Positions 19,840 to 29,437 of a stretch of DNA of 64,000 nt are shown piece after piece. The notes beneath the pieces were generated by a model, which made no database searches, was not told where the DNA came from, and saw nothing but the letters and a program-made list of their open reading frames with translations. The DNA is from Jaenimonas drosophilae. Its lineage: Eukaryota; Euglenozoa; Kinetoplastea; Trypanosomatida; Trypanosomatidae. Numbering within the stretch: the first letter of the stretch is position 1; every line of letters starts with the position of its first letter. A program made the translations under genes and the position numbers. The stretch spans positions 124,001 through 188,000 of the forward strand of contig JASAON010001658.1 of assembly GCA_030849065.1 (NCBI GenBank), given 5' to 3'.

Positions 19840-20802
19840 TTAGAGCTCAAACCTATCCGAGGCGGAGCGTCCGCCAAACAGATTTGCCCGAAGATTGCGA
19901 AAGTTGTTGTCCTCACTAGGAGAACGATCTGCCTTGGCAAAGAAGTAAGCATCTTCTTCCCATCGTTCGTAGCGTCGGGCATCGTGGTAACCAGCGTCAT
20001 ATGCGCGCAGGAGCTCCTCCCTCCTCGACTCACCACCGTAGAGCGGAACAAAGGCCATAAGTACCTGCTTTGGGAAGGAGAAGTGGGTGTTGCCAAGGTA
20101 GCCGTGCTTGCCAAAGACAATATTGTGCCGTGCCTGGTTCTTGTTAAAACGGTAGCCACAGTAGCCGTGAATGTAGATGTGGCGGCAGTACTGGTCCAGC
20201 TCACTACTGAGAGACATCATTGTACCCCGCAACACGTTCTCCGCATCACGGAAAATCATGGGGCGTTGGGTATTGGGGGCGGTGGACACGAGCAAATTCT
20301 GCGCAAAGTCGTCGTAGTTAGACCACTCCGAAATGTGATGGCCATAGTAAACGTTCTCCTTTGCCTGGGTCATGTAGCCAGGGTCCTTGTTGGAGAAGCC
20401 AATAGTGAGGGCAAGACGGCCCTTGACCAAGTCCACCACATTCCGTGGAAGGAGCTCGTTGATGCCTTGAGTCATGATGGCAATCCGCTTGTCCTCATCC
20501 GTCACGGTGAAGCGGTTGTCCAGGATAAAATCTCTTACGCGCTCAATACTAACTGCCTTTGGACCACAGGCGAGAGCAACTGCGGGTAGAACCCCGCTAC
20601 CAGCACCAAGTAGGAAGCAGTGCCGGAGCAGATCAGCCTTCTCCTGTTGGAGGTACAGAGCTACACCAAGAGCATAGGTAACCAGGAAGCCCGCTCCACC
20701 AAAGCTAAGCACTGCCTTTGGAGCTGGCCTGCCAACCTCAAGGAGCACTGGGGTCTTTGCCCGGACCTTCTTTGCCCATTCTTTGGGATCCGTTGGTGCC
20801 AT
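19840..20802 (-). CDS. Patatin-like (PNPLA) protein with altered catalytic motifs
   Basis: Patatin-like lipases use a Ser-Asp dyad with a GxSxG nucleophile elbow and a DGG or DGA motif. The 320-residue protein matches the N-terminus of the ATGL/PNPLA2 group. The oxyanion loop FGGAGF is at 34-39 (family: F-x-G-C/G-G-F). The helix FLVTYALGVALYLQQ follows, then LLGAGSGVLPA at 64-74. In that elbow ATGL reads GASAGAL; here it reads GAGSGVL, so the nucleophile Ser is Gly. The region expected to hold Asp-Gly-Gly reads YIHGYCGY at 210-217, with His in place of Asp. The protein therefore looks like a catalytically dead relative or one with a shifted Ser at 69. No transmembrane segment is obvious apart from the hydrophobic oxyanion helix. 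The ATG at 20800-20802 is 51 nt after a predicted acceptor. Confidence 0.75.
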   Translation of the reverse strand: MAPTDPKEWAKKVRAKTPVLLEVGRPAPKAVLSFGGAGFLVTYALGVALYLQQEKADLLRHCFLLGAGSGVLPAVALACGPKAVSIERVRDFILDNRFTVTDEDKRIAIMTQGINELLPRNVVDLVKGRLALTIGFSNKDPGYMTQAKENVYYGHHISEWSNYDDFAQNLLVSTAPNTQRPMIFRDAENVLRGTMMSLSSELDQYCRHIYIHGYCGYRFNKNQARHNIVFGKHGYLGNTHFSFPKQVLMAFVPLYGGESRREELLRAYDAGYHDARRYERWEEDAYFFAKADRSPSEDNNFRNLRANLFGGRSASDRFEL

Positions 20803-22032
20803 CCCTTGTGTGCCGATCTACAGCTACTGAAGGTTGTGTTTTCCCTTACTAACTTCAAACATCATCCAAAAAAGAGCAGCAAAGATGGCGAAGGCACATC
20901 CACACAAGCACCACAAGTGTTGCCATCCTGTACCGAACCACAAGCTGCAAACATGTACTGGTTTTTGAGAGAAAATCGTTTCTCCACTCACCTAGCTGTC
21001 ACACTGGGCGATGAGACCCACGATTGTAACACGGCACACATCAACTGCTGCAACTTCCACTGAACACGTCTAGCTCCCTCGTATTGAAACAGCTATCAAT
21101 CAACCTTAAACCAGATCCACGCTTCAGTTGGTTCTTCTTCACACGAGCGTGTGGAACATGGCGGCGTCAATAAACATGGAAAAACAATAATTTTTTTGTT
21201 CATGTCTGTGTGTCTCATTGGGTGCGCTGAAAGCGTACTTTGGGACTAACAGGGATAAAAGGAAGATCGAGGGGGGGGTGTCTGCACACAAAATAGGAGC
21301 TACAGAGGACAAGGTACCCACACGATAATGCTCGGTCATGGACCATGCGTGTGAGAGGATGAGGGGGGAGGCAACGAAACCTCCTCCCGTACTTGCCGCG
21401 TCGTCACACAGCGAATCCTCATCCCATCATACATTGCTTGGTTTTCGTTGCAGTGCCTCCATCAAGCCCAATCCTGTGTACAGCACCAAGTTCAGTGTAA
21501 CACATAAAACAAACGAAGTAAATTAAAAAAAACCATAACAGTACTGCACGCACACAGTGCCACACACCGCGGTGAAGCACCGACGTTGCCGCGTCAACGA
21601 CGTTTCTTCATCTCTTCGAATATTGCGCGTTCCCCACTTCACTAAGTGAGGAGGTACGACTAGCTTTTTATCAATTTCTTTTTCCTTCTCGCTCTCTGAC
21701 ATGAAATGGTTCAGCTCGTTGGTACATCGTTGTTTTGTGTTTTTGCTGTTCTCGCCAGTGCATCCCTCTCTCACACATGCTCACTCACCGTCCATCGAAC
21801 TCGCCCGGCCCATACAAACTCCTCTTGAGGAGAAAGCGAATACGTGAGGACGAGGCGCCGCAGACCGTCCACAAATAGGAAATCTCGGGTGGCGTGGTCA
21901 ACACACACGCCAAAAAAAAAAAAAGCCACACCACACATATGCATCCGAAACAGCCTTCTCCTTTGCTCCTTCGCAACAAAGAAGATGAAGAAACACACGC
22001 TGCAGACAAAACCCCAGTAGGTAATGGTGCTC
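20803..22032. other. Intergenic region, 1230 bp
   Basis: It comprises the 5' UTR of the patatin-like gene and the long 3' UTR of the LRR gene. An A-run of about thirteen on the plus strand lies at 21913-21925 and a run of eight G at 21271-21278. Small minus-strand frames (for example 21771-22049) are Phe/Cys-rich products of T-rich sequence and not credible genes. Confidence 0.45.
20853..20879 (-). promoter_or_regulatory. Predicted trans-splice acceptor of the patatin-like gene
   Basis: A CTCTTTTTT tract on the minus strand (about 20868-20876) is followed by the first AG at 20853-20854. Confidence 0.45.
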
Positions 22033-24087
22033 TCACGACAGTTTTCCATTGATTGCCTGCTTCAACGCCAGCGGCATGGGACATCCATGGAGTTCAATGG
22101 TGCATCGGCGTCTGCAGCTCTGAACGAGTCTACGGAGCTCCAATACAGAGGCCTCACTCACGTTGTTGTTGCTGAGCACAACTCGTGAAATCGAAGGGTG
22201 GCAGCGCAGTGTAGCACACAGCACACGAATGACGGCACCATCATGGAGGTTGTTGTCGGAGAGATCCACACTCGTCAAGCGGCACAGACGTGGGAAGAGG
22301 GTGATGAGTGCTGCCGCACCACTATCCCCAAGTTGTAGTCCACTCAAGGATAGCGCCTCCACATCGATTCCACTCAGCCCACCCTCACAGCGGGCATGGC
22401 CGCGCTGCATATCAAGTGACTGCAGCAACTCCAACACCTGCGGGTGTGGCTTCACCATCCTGGCTAGGCACTCAATCAGGTACTCACTGCGTAGCTGCGG
22501 AACACCCACCGTTTCCTCAAAGTGCTCCCGGCTAGCGAGGGCTGAGCGGAGGTCGCTTTGCACCTGCGATCGAAAAGATGGGAAGGAGCCCTTGCTGGCT
22601 TGGTAATTGTAGGCGTATACGATGTGAAGCGCGTCGAGCAGAAAACGTTGCCCGTCCTCGTGGTAGGCTTCGTTATAGAGCTCCTCCAACTGCCGCTGGC
22701 GACGTGGTTGGGGTCCATTGGGGAATGCCACAGATGGCGGAAGTGTGACGTCCATGGAGGCGTCTGTGGCGGAGGGAAGGAAGAGATCCGCCTGGGGCTT
22801 TGTCCGCTCGACGCTCACGTTGTTGCTCATGGGAGGGCTGAGCTCGCGCTTGGGTGGTGTGTTGGGCAACGGTAGGCCCATGCGGAGGGCGGCAGACTCA
22901 TTGCCACGAAGGGGCTTCCCGCCATAGGTCCCGCTTCCTTCACTGCTCACCTTACTCCGCATCAAGGGAGAGGCGGCATCGTTGGGTAGCTCCCCAGAGA
23001 GCGGTGTGTGCGCTGTGGGGGAGAGGCAGTCGGAGCGGGAGGTGTTGGTCGCGTGGCGACTGGCTGCACGGTTGTACACACGTTGGCGGTTGGACGCGTT
23101 GTCATCCACAAAGTTTGTTTGAGGCTGACGTGGGAGGTGTGCCAAGACATCGTTGGGGCCTCGTGCGCGGGAGAGACGTGAGCTCAACAGCTGATTCTGA
23201 TTGGGCGAGCGTCGCTCATCGGGGTAGCCCGCTTCCACAAAGTTGAGCCCCGACCGGCTGGACGCACTCAGTGAGCGGCCCGAGGGCGTCTTCTTGATGC
23301 TACGGTCTCCCTCAGGGGACCGAGGAGAGGAGATATCCAAAAAGGCAATGTTGGACGTGTTGGCAGAAGCGGTGGTGTTGGTGAAGTGTTGGCCGCTATT
23401 CTGTGTGGTCTGGATGCCACTTGGGGAAGCTTTGCCACCACTAGCATCATCGACGGCTTCACTACTTTTTCCATCGCCAGGGGTGGAGCTCGGCTTACCT
23501 GCATGTTGGGCGAGAAGCTCCGTCAGCGCATTCGGCACCGGCAGCCCATGCTCCTCAAAGTTACGAACGCAGAGCCGCATGGCCTTCTCAAATTGGGCCA
23601 TCAGGCGCTCGAGCGTTCCTGTTGGTACCACCTCCACAGACGGGCTCAGCTGCAGATCCTCCTGGATCATGCCTCGTACCGCCTCCAAGGTGTCTTGATA
23701 CTGCGCACAGAGGATGCGGTAGTTCACCCCTCCATTCAGGTAGCAGCAGAGCTCCTCAGCAGCCACGTAGAGCTCTCTCTCATCCCAGTAATTGCGCTCT
23801 CTGGGTGGCTTCGCCACGATCGAGTCGCAAATAGCAGCCCGCGAAGGTGGAGAAGCGTGCGCGCTGGCGCTCCCCGTCACGACCAAGGATGAGGAAGGCT
23901 GGATCTCCCCCATCGCACTAGGAAGCGGGCCACCAACAGGTGCGTTGATCCGCTTCTGGAACTGAACAAAACGGTTGTGAAGTACATGTACGAGCTGCTC
24001 CACCTTGAGGTAGCTTACGGTATTGTTGATTAAGTCCACATTGAGGTTCACCCGAGCCTTTGTGTTGGGTTCTGACGAAACATGCAT
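22033..24087 (-). CDS. Leucine-rich repeat protein, 684 aa
   Basis: The N-terminal 50 residues form an amphipathic helix pair (LVHVLHNRFVQFQKRI near 33-48). Residues 95-180 look like a folded helical domain containing Trp and Cys. A Ser/Pro/Asn-rich disordered linker spans about 190-480. The C-terminal 100 residues carry leucine-rich repeats of the ribonuclease-inhibitor type: LSLSGLQLGDSGAAAL, then LTSVDLSDNNLHDGAVI, then ISRVVLSNNNVSEASV, ending with TIELHGCPM. LRR solenoids bind proteins, and in kinetoplastids many such proteins belong to the flagellum or basal body, but that localisation is only a guess. The ATG at 24085-24087 is 53 nt after a predicted trans-splice acceptor. Confidence 0.85.
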   Translation of the reverse strand: MHVSSEPNTKARVNLNVDLINNTVSYLKVEQLVHVLHNRFVQFQKRINAPVGGPLPSAMGEIQPSSSLVVTGSASAHASPPSRAAICDSIVAKPPRERNYWDERELYVAAEELCCYLNGGVNYRILCAQYQDTLEAVRGMIQEDLQLSPSVEVVPTGTLERLMAQFEKAMRLCVRNFEEHGLPVPNALTELLAQHAGKPSSTPGDGKSSEAVDDASGGKASPSGIQTTQNSGQHFTNTTASANTSNIAFLDISSPRSPEGDRSIKKTPSGRSLSASSRSGLNFVEAGYPDERRSPNQNQLLSSRLSRARGPNDVLAHLPRQPQTNFVDDNASNRQRVYNRAASRHATNTSRSDCLSPTAHTPLSGELPNDAASPLMRSKVSSEGSGTYGGKPLRGNESAALRMGLPLPNTPPKRELSPPMSNNVSVERTKPQADLFLPSATDASMDVTLPPSVAFPNGPQPRRQRQLEELYNEAYHEDGQRFLLDALHIVYAYNYQASKGSFPSFRSQVQSDLRSALASREHFEETVGVPQLRSEYLIECLARMVKPHPQVLELLQSLDMQRGHARCEGGLSGIDVEALSLSGLQLGDSGAAALITLFPRLCRLTSVDLSDNNLHDGAVIRVLCATLRCHPSISRVVLSNNNVSEASVLELRRLVQSCRRRCTIELHGCPMPLALKQAINGKLS

Positions 24088-24566
24088 GATGCTGCGTAAT
24101 GACTAGGGACAGGCAAGTTTTGTGTCGCAGAGCAAATGTCTTCAAGTGCCGTTGAGAAGAAGATAAAACAAAACAGGGGGGGGCTTCCACTACAGACAGG
24201 GGAAGGCAGCGAGTCTCCGAAGAAAGATGCAAGCAACACAGGTGAAAAATGAACCTAGCAAGACTCACTTTCTCACCCCGAAGAGGGCCGAACGGCGCAA
24301 CTAAGAAGAAAAAGAAGGGTGCCCAAAATGCCCTCTACTTTACAAAAAGAAGAAGAAAAAGAACATGGAGAAGTAATACAATAGTTGTACTTTTCACTTG
24401 ATTCGCAACAATGGCGAGCATGCCACATCAGTCATGAAGTTCAATATGCTTTGTTGTTGCTGGTTTTGCGCAGTGAGAATACCATCATCTGATGGCTCTG
24501 TACATCCACATGCGAATAAAAACTTCTTCATGTGCGTGGTGTGTTCAGGGAGGTGGGGGTACGAAA
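24088..24566. other. Intergenic region, 479 bp
   Basis: Apart from the acceptor at 24140, this holds the 3' UTR of the 1506-aa gene, with purine-rich stretches near 24305-24370 on the plus strand. No gene or RNA feature is visible. Confidence 0.45.
24140..24170 (-). promoter_or_regulatory. Predicted trans-splice acceptor of the LRR gene
   Basis: On the minus strand TTTTATCTTCTTCTC (about 24154-24170) is followed by the first AG at 24140-24141. Confidence 0.5.
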
Positions 24567-27500
24567 TCACATCGGGTCCGTTTGGCTCTCCTCCTTGGAG
24601 ATGGTGCCCTCCTCTGCAGAGACCTCCTCACGTGAGGTTTCCTCGTCCTTTTCCTCCTCGGCGCCATCCTCCTTGACGTCATCCTCCAATGAGGTTGCGG
24701 CATCTGAGCCTCTGGAGCTACTGCTCTCCATGGGCTGCACATTCAAGAGAAAGCCAACACTCCGGCGGTTGTTCTCCTGTTCCGAGATGGATGGCTCCAG
24801 CTCAAAGAGGGGCTCGTTCTTGGACTCACTATCCGACGCAACAGGCGATGGCGCCTTCACGGGAGAATTCACAACCGCCCGCTTCAGGTTGCGGCGCAGT
24901 CGAAGATTGCTCGTGCTCTTGATGATGCCACGCATAGTACCTCCCATGCTCAACGAGCTCACGTTGCCATGGTCGGAGCCCGCGCTCGCAGTGCTGTGGT
25001 TCATGCGAAGACGTCCCAGGGGCATCACCCGTCCAGAGGAGACGCCCGAGTTGACCAAGTCGCTGATTTGGTTGCGGAGGTCCTCTTCACGGGCACTCGC
25101 CTGCTCGAGATCGACCTGAAGCCGTCGCATATCACCACGGGCGTCCTCACGTTCCGCCTCTGCACGTTGGCAACGGTCTGTCAGCTCCTCAATGCGGTGC
25201 TGCACCTCTCGGGCAATCTTCTTCATGAGCTGCTGGCAGCGACGACGCTCCTCGCCGATTCCATCGCGCCGGCCGCACAGCTGGCAGCGCTCTTCAGGGT
25301 GCGACGGGGCCTTCATGGGTGGCTGAATACCCTTCTTCATGATATCGCTCCGGGCAACTGCGCGCATGCGCAGGGTGATTTCCTGCATCGTTGCCTGAAC
25401 ATCACGAACCATTTCGCGCACATCACTCATCTTCAGCTGGTGCTCCACATTCTTTGGCTCCCACTGCAGACGTAGGTAGTCCTTGAAGTCAAAGTTGCGC
25501 GTAAACATGGCATTAATCTCCTCTGGGGAGCAATCCAGTGCGTTCATAATGTCCAAGTCCGCGGTTGTGATGTACTGCACCTCCCTCAGCTTCTCGGTGA
25601 GCTGCGCGGCAGTGCCAATGTCGCGCTCCAGACGTCGCTCACTATCCCCCCGCTTCTTGCCAAAGTCCATATCGTTGGATTGAGCACTCATGTAGCTCGC
25701 CACAGATGCGTTCATCTCGGGCTCCTCATCGTCGTGATCGCTGTCTTGCACAATGAAGTCGCCGCCACCATGCGCGACGCGCTCGTTGTGGTCGGCACGA
25801 CGACGAATCTTGCGGTAGTCCTCACACCATTGCGAGAAGATTTGAAACACACGTGTGCGGTGATTCTTTTCCTTCTCAAAGGCGCCCACCGCTCGGGCCA
25901 CCTCTGCCCAGCGAGCTGCCGCCAAGTTGGCACAGGGGGACACCGACTTCAGCACCACCTTGTCGTAGAGCGGGGAGGAGGCCTCATTCACCGCCTCAGT
26001 TGCCTCGTTCATGACGCGAAGAAGCTGGTATGACTGCTGATAGAGTCCATCCATGGCCTCCTTCTGGTCCTGCACACGCTTGCGCACCTCGCAGGTGGAG
26101 GGGGCCTCCGCCACGGCAGGGTCAGCCAAGTCGTCCTGACCGGCCAAGCGACACTTCTCTTCATAGAGAGAGGTCAGGGCATTACTGGCTGAGTTGAGCA
26201 AGTCATTCTCCAGCTCCTTGAGTAGGTAGGTGTGCTCCTCCTCGGAGTGAACTTCATAGCGTTGGCGTTTGGCAAGGACACGGGCAACGAGCTCATCGAG
26301 ACGAGTCGCCTTAAGGGTGAGCTTGTTGTTGGCCTGAATGAGCTCCTCGTTGTTGGCGGCGAGAGAGGCAACCTCCTCCTTCATCTCCTTCACGGAATCG
26401 ATGGCGCTGTCCAGTCGCTTGCGCAACTCCACACGCTTGATGGCCTCCCAGTGCGCACGATGTTTGGTGTAGGCAAGAACACGAATGCTGCTGTTGGTGA
26501 CGTCCACGAGCATCTGCCGTAGTGCGTCCAGTAAGGCGCCACGCTCAACACACGTGCAGGAGACCTGACGCACCACCTCCACCAAGCCAACATCCAGAAT
26601 TTCAACCACATCGGTGGCCGCATTTGTGTAGAGCTCGTAGGATTCGATAGACCGCTTCTTGAGCTCCTCACACAAGAGTGTGTTGTTCTCCTCGCATTCG
26701 GGGTCTACGTCAGCATCTGGACGCGGTGGGGGAAGGATTTGATGCGCAATGGTTGTGTCAGATAGTGTGGCGAGCATGGTTCGATCAAAGCTGAAGAGTT
26801 GATCCAGCGTTTCAGCCAGTAGGTAAACCTGTGAGCGGCCAGTGGGCTTTTCGGCAGGAAACACGGCGGACATGCTTGCGCATTGCTCGTATTTGCCAAG
26901 GTTGGGGGCGCAGGACACGCTGGAGAGTCCCCCGCTACCTTGTTTGTTGTTGGTGGCGATGGTTGTTTGAGTTGCCGTGAGGCCACCCGAGGTGAGGAAG
27001 GTGTGGGTGGAGGTGGAGTCCATCTCCGGTTGAAGCACGTGTGACTGTGCCGCCGTCCCAGATCCCTTCCCCCCTCCAGACTCCCCGCTGACCATGTACT
27101 TCTGCTCGCGATCACGTGCGGCGATGTTGCGGTCAAGGGTGGTCACCCAGTACTGTTCCGGGATTCGAGAGCTCTCAATGTTGGTCAAGCGCTGAATGAT
27201 GCCCATGCGGTTGGCCGATGCCTGTGCGGTGTTGGGCGTGCGCTCACCCAGTGACTTTTGTCTAATCTTTTCAAACTCACGACTCACGCTCAGGGTTGCC
27301 TCCAAGAAGGAGAAGGGGGACTCATAGGGCACCGTGTCTGCCGCCAAGGGAGAGCCTGGCCGAACAATGGCATCGACCCCCTTCCCAACTGTGCCCGCCT
27401 CCCACTGCTTCAGTGACGCCACGGTTGGGGTCTGAATGCTCATTTGTGTGCGTTGCTGAACCCGGGCAACATCCTCACGCCGTTGGATCTCACGCTGGCC

Positions 27501-29087
27501 AAAGTAGTCCACCAGTTGGCGTACCAAGTTGGCATCATCACCGCGGGTTACGGGGGTGAAGATGAAGTTCAGTTTCGGCCCAGTTTCCGCGCTACCATGC
27601 TCGTGTTTTCCTTCCAGTCGATTCAGCACAGACACCAGTTCGTCGTCAAGCTCCAAATCGTCCATACCGGCATCGTCACCCTCATGATCCCGATCAGGAG
27701 ACATGGTGCCACCCGTCTTCATCATCATATCCTCTTCTTCAATGTCATCGGCAAGGTCAAAGGGCGTGTATGTCTCCGACTGGCGCAGTGACTTGATGTG
27801 GTTCATGCGCTTCGCACGCTTGGCGCGCATCGCGGACTCCTTCGATGGGTACCACTCCTTCACGGGCGGATATGGGATGCCCGCCTCCTCCTGTGGCTTT
27901 GACGTGAGTGTGTGTGCTCTCCAATCTCCAGGTGGTCTGCCATCCTCTGGTGGGGTCGATGGCGGACCTTCAAACTTTGCCTGGTGTGCCAAGGTAAGTC
28001 CTGGGGGCTCGAGGTAGTCGATGTTGACCTTCAGCATGTCCTTGAGATTAGCCGCAGTACCACGTGGAGAGAAGTCTTCCAGGTTGATGTGGCCAGGTCG
28101 TGTGTGTGCGTGTGCGTGTGCAAAGGGGGAGGAAAGCGAGGGCCCCATCGTCGCTGCACGCAACTTGCGATGATCGGAGCCCTTCACAAACTGAGCGGGT
28201 GTCTCGCCCTTTGTCGTGAGGTTTTTCAGGCGGCGTTTCTTGTTCGTGGCGTCATCTGATCCAGAGACGGCGGTGGCGGCTTCCTTCTGCGGGGGACGGC
28301 CACCCTTGCGTGAGGTCGGCGGGGACGGCTCCTTGGGAAGAAACTCCGACGCACTCCCCTCCATCAGCCCAAGACTCATCTTGATGGGCAGCAGATTGGC
28401 CTTTTGGCCAGTGGGTTGAAAAGAGTAGTAGCGGCTCTTCACCTGAGACGGGGGAAGGAGCTTGGCGGCCGTCGCACGGCCCTTCTTCAGTAATGCGTGA
28501 AGGGTGCGCGGAGTGATGCGATCATCGACAAAGGGCGGTGGGGTTGTGGTGGCTGTACGTTGGTTGTAAGGGGGCGCCGTGGAGAAGAAATCCGTGGGCG
28601 GCCGTGATGGCGGACGTGGTGGACCGTCTGCGTCGGCTCCTTGGCCGTTTTGATCGTTGTCTGGAGGGAGGGCGGGTGTGTTGCCGGTTGGTGGGACGTA
28701 ATCTAGTTCATCCACGTGGCGCGCCAACAGACCGGCCGTGGCGGCGCGGATGTCATCCACTCCCTCCACCACCACACGTCGAACGTTGGAGTCCACCTTA
28801 CTAAAAGCCAAACCAGGACGGGGCTTCTTGGACTGTGGTGCCGTGGCCGGCGCTAGCACTTGCCCCTTGTACCTCTCCTTGGGCAGCAAGGGGGCGTAGT
28901 TGCCTTCTAAGGGGTACTGCACACCGTTCATGGTGCGGGCGGAGTCCACAGCTCCGGAGTCCGTCACGACAGGGACGGGTGAGTACGCTGGGGAAATGTC
29001 CCCGCCATCACTGGGGTCATCATTGGTGTGGGCTATGCTGCTGGTGGCGATTAAGCTGCTACGCAGTGTGTCGTTGCTCGACCGCAT
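24567..29087 (-). CDS. 1506-aa protein with an axonemal dynein light chain-like region (AXDND1-like)
   Basis: Residues 1-420 are Pro/Ser/Thr-rich and disordered, including a short His-Ala repeat near 325-331. The core from about 790 to 960 resembles the axonemal dynein light chain p28/DNALI1 domain. In that family a helix with the pattern EL-x-RQ-V-x-C-x-ERG-LL is followed by a long coiled coil. Here the matching segment is VEVVRQVSCTCVERGALLD, and the coiled coil follows directly. Further coiled coil covers about 1180-1360 and includes one CxxC (CQLCGRR near 1260). The C-terminus is acidic and disordered. The large size and a p28-like domain in the middle match AXDND1-type ciliary proteins better than the roughly 260-residue p28 itself. 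The ATG at 29085-29087 is first in frame. The function in inner-arm dynein or the axoneme is inferred. Confidence 0.7.
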   Translation of the reverse strand: MRSSNDTLRSSLIATSSIAHTNDDPSDGGDISPAYSPVPVVTDSGAVDSARTMNGVQYPLEGNYAPLLPKERYKGQVLAPATAPQSKKPRPGLAFSKVDSNVRRVVVEGVDDIRAATAGLLARHVDELDYVPPTGNTPALPPDNDQNGQGADADGPPRPPSRPPTDFFSTAPPYNQRTATTTPPPFVDDRITPRTLHALLKKGRATAAKLLPPSQVKSRYYSFQPTGQKANLLPIKMSLGLMEGSASEFLPKEPSPPTSRKGGRPPQKEAATAVSGSDDATNKKRRLKNLTTKGETPAQFVKGSDHRKLRAATMGPSLSSPFAHAHAHTRPGHINLEDFSPRGTAANLKDMLKVNIDYLEPPGLTLAHQAKFEGPPSTPPEDGRPPGDWRAHTLTSKPQEEAGIPYPPVKEWYPSKESAMRAKRAKRMNHIKSLRQSETYTPFDLADDIEEEDMMMKTGGTMSPDRDHEGDDAGMDDLELDDELVSVLNRLEGKHEHGSAETGPKLNFIFTPVTRGDDANLVRQLVDYFGQREIQRREDVARVQQRTQMSIQTPTVASLKQWEAGTVGKGVDAIVRPGSPLAADTVPYESPFSFLEATLSVSREFEKIRQKSLGERTPNTAQASANRMGIIQRLTNIESSRIPEQYWVTTLDRNIAARDREQKYMVSGESGGGKGSGTAAQSHVLQPEMDSTSTHTFLTSGGLTATQTTIATNNKQGSGGLSSVSCAPNLGKYEQCASMSAVFPAEKPTGRSQVYLLAETLDQLFSFDRTMLATLSDTTIAHQILPPPRPDADVDPECEENNTLLCEELKKRSIESYELYTNAATDVVEILDVGLVEVVRQVSCTCVERGALLDALRQMLVDVTNSSIRVLAYTKHRAHWEAIKRVELRKRLDSAIDSVKEMKEEVASLAANNEELIQANNKLTLKATRLDELVARVLAKRQRYEVHSEEEHTYLLKELENDLLNSASNALTSLYEEKCRLAGQDDLADPAVAEAPSTCEVRKRVQDQKEAMDGLYQQSYQLLRVMNEATEAVNEASSPLYDKVVLKSVSPCANLAAARWAEVARAVGAFEKEKNHRTRVFQIFSQWCEDYRKIRRRADHNERVAHGGGDFIVQDSDHDDEEPEMNASVASYMSAQSNDMDFGKKRGDSERRLERDIGTAAQLTEKLREVQYITTADLDIMNALDCSPEEINAMFTRNFDFKDYLRLQWEPKNVEHQLKMSDVREMVRDVQATMQEITLRMRAVARSDIMKKGIQPPMKAPSHPEERCQLCGRRDGIGEERRRCQQLMKKIAREVQHRIEELTDRCQRAEAEREDARGDMRRLQVDLEQASAREEDLRNQISDLVNSGVSSGRVMPLGRLRMNHSTASAGSDHGNVSSLSMGGTMRGIIKSTSNLRLRRNLKRAVVNSPVKAPSPVASDSESKNEPLFELEPSISEQENNRRSVGFLLNVQPMESSSSRGSDAATSLEDDVKEDGAEEEKDEETSREEVSAEEGTISKEESQTDPM

Positions 29088-29437
29088 GGGTGGGTCCTAT
29101 CCTCCACCTTCGCTTGAAGTGGTGGTGATTCGTGAAGGGGTATCAACGAAGTAGGTATGTTTACGGTGGTGCGCGATGAACACAATACCGCCGTTGCGCT
29201 AACACGGGTTTATTATTATTCGTTGAGAGGAGAAGAGGTGAAGTGAAGCAGATACAGGTGTCATAGTGTATTTATAGTGCACAGTCAAAACGTGGTCTAA
29301 AGATAGAGGGAGAGTCATGTTATGTGTGTGTTTGTGTGAAGAGTCCAATAGTCCAGCATCACTCACATGCATCGTCTTGATGCTTTCACTTTTCATGAGG
29401 GATGGAGGTACAAGCAGAGCTAGAGGACCTCCCTTGA
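29088..29437. other. Intergenic region, 350 bp
   Basis: It holds the 5' UTR of the AXDND1-like gene and the 3' UTR of the GT25 gene. The pyrimidine signal is weak here, and I could not pick an acceptor. Confidence 0.4.
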
